Shown here: positions 1 to 5,704 of the stretch, in pieces
Position numbering within the stretch: position 1 is the stretch's first letter
Layout of the letters: each line of letters opens with the position of its first letter
From: Nitrospiraceae bacterium
GTDB taxonomy: Bacteria > Nitrospirota > Nitrospiria > Nitrospirales > UBA2166
Direction of reading: 5' to 3'
Length of the DNA stretch: 10,444 bases
NCBI GenBank assembly: GCA_002726235.1
Contig: PBSN01000003.1
Span: 5,673-16,116 of the forward strand
Position numbers and translations under genes: made by a program
Notes under the pieces: model-generated
What the model was told of the DNA's origin: nothing
What the model saw: only the letters and a program-made list of their open reading frames with translations
The model's database searches: none

Positions 1-318
1 ATTCCACCGACGGCAGGATTTGTTGGGAAGTTTTATGTCTTTATGGGAGCCGTTCAAGCCGATCTCGCTTGGCTAGCCGTACTTGGCGTGATCGGATCTG
101 CAATCTCGGCGTATTTTTACCTGAAAGTCGTTATGGTGATGTACATGAAAGAGCCTGATGGAAATGTCACACTAACGATCTCACGACCTGCGATTCTTGC
201 GCTCACGGTTGCTACCGTCGCAGTGATCCTATTAGGTGTCTACCCTGCTCCAGTCATCGATTTTACCAATCAGGCTGTTCTGAGCATCTCCCCACCTGTC
301 ATCGTCGTGTCACCGTAA
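1..318 (+). CDS. nuoN: NADH-quinone oxidoreductase subunit N, C-terminal part
   Basis: This is the last 105 codons of a gene that enters from the left edge in frame 1 and stops with TAA at 316-318. It is an antiporter-like, membrane-embedded proton-pumping subunit of respiratory complex I. The visible start, IPPTAGFVGKFYVF, matches the conserved NuoN segment (IPMTLGFIGKFYV in E. coli, from memory). It is followed by a hydrophobic helix containing VIGSAISAYFYLKVV, a short polar loop, and a last hydrophobic helix ending in LLGVYPAPVIDF, the usual NuoN ending. Subunit N is often the last gene of a nuo operon, and the gene here is followed by convergent genes, which fits an operon end. NuoM and NuoL are related, but the GKFYVF/YFYLKVV combination favours N. 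The true start lies outside the window. Confidence 0.93.
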   Translation: MPPTAGFVGKFYVFMGAVQADLAWLAVLGVIGSAISAYFYLKVVMVMYMKEPDGNVTLTISRPAILALTVATVAVILLGVYPAPVIDFTNQAVLSISPPVIVVSP

Positions 319-366
319 CTACTCTGTTTTTCGATTGGATGTTGATGATGAAATGATGCTGTGGAG

Positions 367-390
367 CACTGCACTTGATGCATTGCAGTG
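367..390. repeat. 7-bp inverted repeat between convergent genes
   Basis: CACTGCA at 367-373 and TGCAGTG at 384-390 form a perfect 7-bp stem with a 10-base loop. It lies in the 113-base gap between the convergent ends of nuoN and the small hypothetical gene. Its position suits a transcript end, but no T-tract follows on either strand, so it is not a standard intrinsic terminator. It may be a 3'-end stabilising hairpin or chance. Confidence 0.35.
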
Positions 391-431
391 TAAGGTTTTC
401 AGCGAAACTCGCCCTCACATTAAGAGTCTGC

Positions 432-704
432 TCATCCGAGCCGTTTTCGGATTGCCCGTGGATATTCAGGAAAGTAGTGCTCGATGATGGGTAGATCAAA
501 CTTGGCTAAGATCGACTCTTTCTGTTCGCGTTCAAGCAGAAATTCAAATGACAGCTCAATCAGGCGCTCGGCTGATACATCGCCACCATAGCGATGGCTA
601 TCCTCATCCAAGGCTGTCACGTTGTGAACAGTGGTACTGTCTCCTTCAACGACAGTAACGCAAAACTCATTTTCATCAATACGGGTCACCGTAATCTTTG
701 CCAT
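432..704 (-). CDS. Small conserved hypothetical protein downstream of prfC
   Basis: This encodes a 90-residue acidic soluble protein with no signal peptide or membrane segment. The first 32 residues (MAKITVTRIDENEF to about VTAL) look like two or three beta strands with charged turns. The rest, from about SAERLIELSFEFLLERE onward, is helical and ends in LPIIEHYFPEYPRAIRKRL. The pattern of SAE-LIE-SFEFLLERE followed by FDLP-I--YFPEY resembles short conserved hypothetical proteins of Gram-negative bacteria, but I know no function or family name for it. It starts 44 bases after prfC on the same strand and is probably cotranscribed with it. The ATG has only a weak purine-rich stretch upstream. 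Its arrangement and plausible protein composition support a real gene. Confidence 0.72.
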   Translation of the reverse strand: MAKITVTRIDENEFCVTVVEGDSTTVHNVTALDEDSHRYGGDVSAERLIELSFEFLLEREQKESILAKFDLPIIEHYFPEYPRAIRKRLG

Positions 705-748
705 GGCGTGACTAATGTTCTTTCGAATTCTTGTGAATTAACCCAGTG

Positions 749-2347
749 TCATCCCATATCAAGCAACGTATGATCGGGATTATGCTTTCGGGCGTAGTTT
801 TTCGACCAGGGGGAACGGAACAGTACGACTGGGCGTCCACGGCCATCTTTGACGATCACCTCATCACTGGGAATCTTGAAAGTCTCAACGGGTCCCTCCA
901 ACCACGCGCTGGCTTCATAGCTCATAATGTCTAGAAGTACGTCAACCCGATATTCACTTTTCAATCGAAATTCCAAGACATCGAACTGCAGGCGGCCGAC
1001 CGCGCCGATGAAGAAGTCCAGATCATCCAAAGTCCGCAAGATTTGGATTGTGCCCTCCAGAATCAGTTGGTTCAGGCCCTTATCAAATGATTTTCTCATC
1101 GTGGTATCGGCTGGCCGTACATGTGCAAACACCTCAGGCTGAAACTGCGGTAATGGTTTGTAATTGAAACCATCGGTCAGCGAAATCGTATCCCCAATTT
1201 GGAAGACTCCAGGGTTGATAATGCCGATGATGTCGCCGGGATAGGCCACATCAAGCGTGTTACGATCTTTGGCAACCATACTGTGAGGCCTCGAGAGCCG
1301 GACCTTCCCCTTGCCTTGATGATGTTTCACGACCATATCCCTATCAAAGCGGCCGGAACATACGCGTAAGAATGCGGTACTGTCGCGATGTCGCGGATTC
1401 ATGTTCGCCTGCAATTTAAAAACATACGCGCTAAATGGGGTTTCTGCTGGATCGAGAAACACTTCTTGGCCGTCTGGCGTATCGGCAAGTCGTCCTTGGG
1501 CAGCTGGTGCCAACTTTACAAAAGCATCAAAAAACGCTTCTACGCCAAAATTGGTGAGTGCTGATCCAAAAAACACTGGCGTGACCTCGCCATTCTGGAA
1601 GGCATCGAGCGAGAAGGGGTTTCCCGCCACTTCGAGTAACTCTAAATCGTGTTTCAGCTGATTCCACACATAAGGTGAAAGTCGTCCTTTTACTGATGGA
1701 TCGTCCAACGGCAGTTCCATCAGGTCAGGTCTGCTCGCGCCTGCAGAGGCTGTTTTGGTAAATAATAATAATTGGCGGTGTTCGCGATTGACCACTCCCC
1801 GAAACTCGCTGCCTGAACCCACCGGCCAGTCCACCGCTGAGGCGTGAATGCCCAGCACCTCTTCGACTTCGGTCATCAAGTCGAGGGGTGGGCGCCCTTC
1901 GAGATCCATCTTGTTGATGAAGGTGAGGACCGGAATTTTTCTCAGCCGACACACTTCAAATAACTTACGCGTCTGGGTCTCCACACCTTTGGCAGCGTCA
2001 ATGACCATGATGGCGCTGTCAGCTGCCGTCAAGGTACGGTAGGTATCCTCGCAAAAGTCTTGATGGCCTGGCGTATCAAGCACGTTAATAATGATGTCTT
2101 TGTAGGGGAATTGCATTGCTGACGAGGTGATGGAGATCCCACGTTCCTGCTCCATGGCCATCCAGTCGGATGTCGCGAGTTTTCGACTCTTTCGTGCGCC
2201 AACCATTCCCGCTGTTCGGACCATGCCCGAGTACAAGAGGAGTTTTTCCGTGAGGGTCGTCTTTCCAGCGTCGGGGTGGCTAATGATGGCAAACGTCCGG
2301 CGCTTTTTTGCAGCTACGTAAACTTCTTGTGTTAGTTGAGGTGTCAT
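749..2347 (-). CDS. prfC: Peptide chain release factor 3 (RF3)
   Basis: This is a 532-residue translational GTPase of normal RF3 length. RF3 acts in the cytoplasm, where it uses GTP to remove RF1 and RF2 from the ribosome after peptide release. All G motifs are visible: P-loop SHPDAGKT (about 23-30), switch I with QERGISITSS (about 67-76), switch II DTPGHQDF (91-98), NKMD (145-148) and GSAL (261-264). The domain after the G domain contains MNPRHRDSTAFLRVCSGRFDR, and the C-terminal third has GAVGRLQFDVLEFRLKSEY, both diagnostic of RF3 and distinguishing it from EF-G. The ATG at 2347 gives the usual short leader before the P-loop; the upstream ribosome-binding site is weak. A small hypothetical gene follows in the same direction. 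The reading frame is intact. Confidence 0.97.
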   Translation of the reverse strand: MTPQLTQEVYVAAKKRRTFAIISHPDAGKTTLTEKLLLYSGMVRTAGMVGARKSRKLATSDWMAMEQERGISITSSAMQFPYKDIIINVLDTPGHQDFCEDTYRTLTAADSAIMVIDAAKGVETQTRKLFEVCRLRKIPVLTFINKMDLEGRPPLDLMTEVEEVLGIHASAVDWPVGSGSEFRGVVNREHRQLLLFTKTASAGASRPDLMELPLDDPSVKGRLSPYVWNQLKHDLELLEVAGNPFSLDAFQNGEVTPVFFGSALTNFGVEAFFDAFVKLAPAAQGRLADTPDGQEVFLDPAETPFSAYVFKLQANMNPRHRDSTAFLRVCSGRFDRDMVVKHHQGKGKVRLSRPHSMVAKDRNTLDVAYPGDIIGIINPGVFQIGDTISLTDGFNYKPLPQFQPEVFAHVRPADTTMRKSFDKGLNQLILEGTIQILRTLDDLDFFIGAVGRLQFDVLEFRLKSEYRVDVLLDIMSYEASAWLEGPVETFKIPSDEVIVKDGRGRPVVLFRSPWSKNYARKHNPDHTLLDMG

Positions 2348-2369
2348 TATCTGTCGCTCTGGGCAATGA

Positions 2370-2375
2370 AGTATA
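2370..2375 (-). promoter_or_regulatory. Possible -10 box for prfC
   Basis: Read on the - strand this is TATACT, 22 bases upstream of the prfC start. No convincing -35 box lies at the right distance, so the call rests on one hexamer and its position. Confidence 0.25.
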
Positions 2376-2397
2376 GCAAATAAGGTTCTCGGCTTGT

Positions 2398-2412
2398 GTG
2401 CTTGATAAGCAC
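2398..2412. repeat. Short perfect inverted repeat in the prfC-egtD intergenic region
   Basis: GTGCTT (2398-2403) and AAGCAC (2407-2412) flank the three bases GAT. The repeat sits just upstream of the possible prfC -10 box, where an operator could lie. At this size it may also be chance. The rest of the 255-base region holds only the promoters listed separately. Confidence 0.25.
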
Positions 2413-2493
2413 CTTTTGGTTCACTTGCACTACGTTTACGTATCGCTTATGACAAATGATCGCGGGTAGTCATTGAGGATTGAGCTGATTTTG

Positions 2494-2521
2494 TTGACAG
2501 CGATCTCGTGTCGCGTAAAAT
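2494..2521 (+). promoter_or_regulatory. Sigma70-type promoter for egtD
   Basis: A perfect -35 box TTGACA at 2494-2499 is followed after 16 bases by TAAAAT at 2516-2521, which differs from the -10 consensus by one base. Transcription would begin near 2528 and give a 5' leader of about 75 bases before egtD. The leader shows no obvious riboswitch or attenuator. This is the strongest promoter match in the window and suggests housekeeping-type expression. Confidence 0.7.
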
Positions 2522-2602
2522 ACCTCTTCTAAAATTTGTGCTGAGTTTTTTGTTATCCATTCTGACCTGTGATCGCCTTTATCCTGTAACCTGTGGAGAC
2601 CT

Positions 2603-3589
2603 ATGGGTATGACTGTTGATTCTGACGAGATTGTTATTGATGTTCATCTGACGACGCAAGATCCTGCAGTCGTTCGAGAGGAAATCCGAAACGGGCTTCT
2701 TTCATCCCCGCGCGTCTTGCCAACGAAATATCTATATGATGATCGGGGGACAGAGTTATTCGAACAGATCTGTAAACTTCCCGAATACTATCAAACCAGA
2801 ACCGAATTCCAGATTTTGGCGACGTATGCCGACCGAATCGTTGCGTGTTCGAACGCCAACGAACTGGTCGAACTTGGATCTGGTGCCGCGACGAAAACCC
2901 GCGTGTTGCTTGATGCCATGGATCGTGCTGATCAGCTCAATTACTACGTTCCATTCGACGTGAGTGAGGGGATCGTTCGACGCGTCTCGCAAGAACTTTC
3001 AGAAGAATACACTGATCTCCATATTCATGGCGTTGTCGGGGACTTTCTCGCGCATCTGGAACATATTCCGGATGGAGGCAAGCGATTAGTTGTCTTCCTG
3101 GGAGGGACGATAGGCAACTTGGATGACGTTGTAGGGCCCGCATTTCTTTCCTCAGTCAATGAAGAAATGGCATCGGGCGATTACTTCTTATTGAGCGTTC
3201 AGTTCGTCACCGAAGTCAATCGTCTGGAAGCTGCATACAATGACTCCAAGGGTGTCACAGCGGAATTTAACAAGAACATGATCTCGGTGATGCAAAAACT
3301 TGTAAGGGCAGATTTTGATCCCGATGCCTTTGATCACGTCGCGCGATATAACCACGCTGACTCTCGAATTGAGATTTTCCTTCGTTCTAATAAACGTCAG
3401 ACGGTCATGTTCCAAGATCTTGACCTCAAGCTTGCCCTCGAGGAGGGAGAAGAGATCCGCACAGAGATCAGCACGAAATATGATCGCAAACGCGTGGAAC
3501 ATCTTTTGGCAAATGCGAAATTCGAACTTGTGGAGTGGTATGCAGATTCTGAAGAACTGCTTGGTCTTGCCCTCGCGAAGAAACCCTAA
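2603..3589 (+). CDS. egtD: L-histidine Nalpha-methyltransferase (ergothioneine biosynthesis)
   Basis: This encodes a 328-residue SAM-dependent methyltransferase of the EgtD family (DUF2260/Methyltransf_33), of usual length. EgtD methylates the alpha-amino group of histidine three times to make hercynine, the first step to ergothioneine. The family signature PTKYLYDDRGTELFEQI and LPEYYQTRTE lies at about 40-67. The SAM-binding loop ELGSGAATKT is at about 90-99, and FLGGTIGNL at about 165-173. N172, Y212 (AAYNDSKGVTAEFN), E288 and S290 (TEISTKY) match the order and spacing of the histidine-binding residues N166, Y206, E282 and S284 that I recall for mycobacterial EgtD, at a constant offset of six. 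GGAG sits four bases before the ATG at 2603; a second ATG at 2609 is also possible. It is flanked by its own promoter and terminator, with no egtB beside it. Confidence 0.93.
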   Translation: MGMTVDSDEIVIDVHLTTQDPAVVREEIRNGLLSSPRVLPTKYLYDDRGTELFEQICKLPEYYQTRTEFQILATYADRIVACSNANELVELGSGAATKTRVLLDAMDRADQLNYYVPFDVSEGIVRRVSQELSEEYTDLHIHGVVGDFLAHLEHIPDGGKRLVVFLGGTIGNLDDVVGPAFLSSVNEEMASGDYFLLSVQFVTEVNRLEAAYNDSKGVTAEFNKNMISVMQKLVRADFDPDAFDHVARYNHADSRIEIFLRSNKRQTVMFQDLDLKLALEEGEEIRTEISTKYDRKRVEHLLANAKFELVEWYADSEELLGLALAKKP

Positions 3590-3614
3590 CCAGCAGCTTG
3601 AAAACGTTCTTTCT

Positions 3615-3648
3615 AAAAGGGAGAGGGTCTGTGACCCTCTCCCTTTTT
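3615..3648. terminator. Strong intrinsic terminator, probably bidirectional
   Basis: A perfect 15-bp stem (3615-3629 with 3633-3647) with a 3-base loop TGT carries a GC-rich core GGGAGAGGGTC and is followed by a T-run ending at 3648. It begins 25 bases after the egtD stop. On the - strand the stem likewise ends in TTTT, so it could also stop transcripts from the convergent cupredoxin-like gene. Confidence 0.92.
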
Positions 3649-3681
3649 CTGTTTAGAGTCAGGTAGTTTTCACACGCTCAA

Positions 3682-3723
3682 TGTTGGCGCACAGTGCGAA
3701 GAGCAATGTGTTTGTGCGCAACA
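3682..3723. repeat. Imperfect inverted repeat downstream of the cupredoxin-like gene
   Basis: TGTTGGCGCACA (3682-3693) pairs with TGTGCGCAACA (3713-3723) over 11 bp with one bulged G, and the loop is 19 bases. It lies 57 bases beyond the 3' end of the - strand gene. No T-run follows on the - strand, so it may protect the transcript 3' end rather than terminate. Confidence 0.4.
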
Positions 3724-3779
3724 CCACTCCAACTTTGGCATGAGGCAAAGGGGGGCATACCTTATTAGTTGCTACTTCG

Positions 3780-4571
3780 CTAACTTTTCGAGACGGGCTG
3801 TGTGATTTGAATGAAGTGCCTCATCTTCACGAGTTTAGTGATCATCTGTGCCATCATCGCCTCTTGTACTGCCGTTGGGAGCTTGAGGGGCCAGATCAAT
3901 TTTCGAAAGGTGGGAGCGATGTCTTTATTCGCAATGCTCCGAATCACGCGGTAGTAGGGTGGTGGATCTGGCATTTTTTGTCCCAAGAGCCACAGTTGGT
4001 CCGTGCTCCATTGGAGCTTTGTAACGAGATCGACACAGGTTTCAATGAGGACAGGCCTCAGGTGAGGCTGTACGGACTCTCGGTGAATGGCTCTGAGATT
4101 GCGAAGCAAGGCTTTACTCAGATTTTTTGAAAACGTGAGGTATAACTGCTCTGCTCGCTCGGAAGAACCGACAATTATCCAGCCCGGCACCTGAGGTCTG
4201 GTGCCGGGCTTCCCAATCTCTGTGGTAATCAGTTCGTGCTGATTGCTGTAGAATGTATAGACACCAGATCTCTCAAGCCGAAAGCGAACTGTGTGCTCAG
4301 TAAAGGCCGGAATATGCTTTGTAATGCCGAGCTTTTCAACGACAAAGCCAAAATCTTCGTTGCTTGTGTTATTGATTCTGACTGTCACCACGGAACCCGT
4401 ACCGAACTTTGCACTATCGACTATCAGCATTGAGGGTTTCCATGTCGCGGCTCCCATATCGGTGAACGCTGTCTCAACGACGTATTCTTGAGCGTTGCCC
4501 AGTGCTATTCCTCCGAGAGTTATGGCGAGTACAATTCCAAGTGTGATCGTCAGAAGACGCGTGGTTCTCAT
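3780..4571 (-). CDS. Exported protein with a cupredoxin-like domain lacking copper ligands
   Basis: This encodes 263 residues. A classic signal peptide (MRTTRLL plus a hydrophobic core) ends near GNAQ at 25-28, so the protein is probably periplasmic. Residues of about 35-120 resemble a cupredoxin fold: VVTVRINNTSNEDFGFVVEKLGI, then IPAFTEHTVRFRLERSGVYTFYS. In copper-binding relatives the first strand pair carries a His (HGF) and the last loop a Cys (FYC), but here these positions are F74 and S108. No Cys-His-Met cluster follows, so blue-copper function is unlikely. The second half (about 138-255) is predicted mainly helical, positively charged and unlike anything I recognise. A GGAGG ribosome-binding site lies about five bases before the ATG. 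The gene stands alone, converging on egtD. The function is unknown; a structural or binding role in the cell envelope is only a guess. Confidence 0.75.
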   Translation of the reverse strand: MRTTRLLTITLGIVLAITLGGIALGNAQEYVVETAFTDMGAATWKPSMLIVDSAKFGTGSVVTVRINNTSNEDFGFVVEKLGITKHIPAFTEHTVRFRLERSGVYTFYSNQHELITTEIGKPGTRPQVPGWIIVGSSERAEQLYLTFSKNLSKALLRNLRAIHRESVQPHLRPVLIETCVDLVTKLQWSTDQLWLLGQKMPDPPPYYRVIRSIANKDIAPTFRKLIWPLKLPTAVQEAMMAQMITKLVKMRHFIQITQPVSKS

Positions 4572-4908
4572 GTCAGCCTCCTCTCATAATTTTCATCGCA
4601 TATTGCGTTGTGCTACCGTCGATACGCAAGGCCGGCACCACGTGACGTGAGCATGAATTCTTGGCAGAACCCCCTCCCACTCTGTTTCGTTCGTATGCCG
4701 AACTAGAGGTTCATCCGCGCACTGGCAACTCTTGGCCTATTTGACTCATGTTATTCTCGCTATTGCAATGGATCGACAGGTTCAAATGCGGGCTATACGT
4801 ACTGGTTCGCGTGTACTTCAGCAGGCTATGTACGAAGCTACGTGGATGGTCATATAATTTGGGTGAGAGAGTTATTTCATCCTGACATTCTACTAGGAAG
4901 AACATGGA
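4572..4908. other. 337-base gene-free region between divergent transcription units
   Basis: No credible gene is visible. The region must hold the promoter of the - strand cupredoxin-like gene and that of the + strand catabolic operon. Only one recognisable element was found, the candidate operon promoter near the right end, together with the ribosome-binding site AGGAAG at 4895-4900. The longest open frames are 30 codons (4768-4857, + strand) and 65 codons (4711-4905, - strand), and neither resembles a protein I recognise. An operator for an amino-acid-responsive regulator would be expected here, but none could be identified. Confidence 0.6.
4829..4858 (+). promoter_or_regulatory. Candidate promoter for the catabolic operon
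   Basis: A perfect -10 hexamer TATAAT lies at 4853-4858. The best -35 candidate, TGTACG at 4829-4834 with an 18-base spacer, matches only three of six consensus bases. A weak -35 is common in activator-dependent promoters of catabolic operons, but no activator site is evident. Transcription would start about 40 bases before the broken DUF1338 gene. Confidence 0.4.
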
Positions 4909-5695
4909 ATGAACTACCTGCCAGAACTCCTAATCCAATTCTGGGTTGATTATTATACGCTCAAACCAGACGTTCGAGAGACCTACGGCCTCCTTCGTCA
5001 TGAGGGCCGTCATGAGGGCGAAGACGTCCTGCATGACCCTATTGCGACTTGGATATTTGATGATCCTAAGGTTAATGTCGCTCAACTTGCGAAATCATTT
5101 GTTGCTTGCGGGTATATGGCATGCGACCATTGCGCTTTTCCTGAGAAGAGGTTAGGGGCCTGGCAGTTCAAACACATGGATGGAAGCCTTCCTAAGGTGT
5201 TTATCAGCGAACTCCACGTGTCTTTGTTCTCTCCAGAATTCCAAGTTGTGGGGCAAGAATTAATCTGACAGGCTGTAAGGGTTTCAGCGAGTGCTGGGCC
5301 TTCTCGGTGTGCGAGTAGCCACGGAGAGTTTCGTCTGAGCAGTATGAGAGGTTGCGATTCGAGGGCAAATATGGGGCTAGAATGTTCGCATCTAGTTTTC
5401 AAGCCAATCACTTTACCGTCGACGCGAATGCATTGAATGTGTTGAAGGGGTGCCGAGGTCTTGAATCGCTGAACGAGATGCCAAAGGCCCATGGTTTCCG
5501 ACTGAATGCGCAAGGTGGAGAAATCAAAGGGTCTCCAGCCATATCCCTGTTGAGTTTACCGATGGCATCTATACGATTCCATGGTGCTACTATGAATTTG
5601 CAAAGCGATATCCCATGCCGATTGGTGAGATATACCGCGGGTCTATCACGTCGGCCTCAGATAAAATATTTGAAAATTCCTACAGGGAACAGTGA
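4909..5695 (+). pseudogene. Broken DUF1338 gene (2-oxoadipate dioxygenase/decarboxylase, HglS-like)
   Basis: Three reading frames in sequence give one recognisable DUF1338 protein. Segment 1 (from ATG 4909, with AGGAAG eight bases upstream) carries FWVDYYTLKPDVRETYGLL, then FPEKRLGAWQFKH and the family hallmark LPKVFISEL, and ends at TGA 5266-5268. Segment 2 (from about 5331, another frame) reads SSEQYERL, FQANHFTVDANAL, HGFRLNAQGGEIKGSP. Segment 3 (from about 5543, third frame) reads PVEFTDGIYTIPWCYYEFAKRYP and SASDKIFEN, ending at TGA 5693-5695. Around twelve residues expected between GSP and PVEF (family pattern LLEQSST) are missing. The usual metal-binding His near the N-terminus (NDHIAFRTF) is Pro here (HDPIATWIF). 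Characterised DUF1338 enzymes convert 2-oxoadipate to 2-hydroxyglutarate in lysine breakdown. The gene heads the operon, nine bases before the M20 gene. Sequencing error could explain one lesion but hardly all. Confidence 0.82.
4996..5019 (+). repeat. Perfect 12-bp tandem duplication inside the DUF1338 remnant
   Basis: CGTCATGAGGGC occurs twice in direct succession (4996-5007 and 5008-5019) and encodes RHEG RHEG. Removing one copy gives GLLRHEGEDVLHDP, which fits the family spacing between the N-terminal helix and the metal-ligand region better. It looks like a replication-slippage insertion in a gene no longer under selection. Confidence 0.8.
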
Positions 5696-5704
5696 AGAGT
5701 TAAG

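Noticed and set aside
367-390. Inverted repeat as an intrinsic terminator for nuoN
   Set aside because: The stem is only seven bp with a ten-base loop and no T-run follows on either strand.
1725-1952. Additional small genes overlapping prfC
   Set aside because: Several open frames overlap the intact RF3 gene on both strands, but none has a ribosome-binding site or protein-like composition.
4768-4857. 30-codon open frame upstream of the operon as a leader peptide
   Set aside because: It has no ribosome-binding site, no run of Arg or Lys codons and no attenuator-like hairpins after it; it also overlaps the candidate -10 box.
5082-5513. 143-codon open frame on the - strand
   Set aside because: It is antisense to DUF1338 family-diagnostic segments and shows no recognisable motif.
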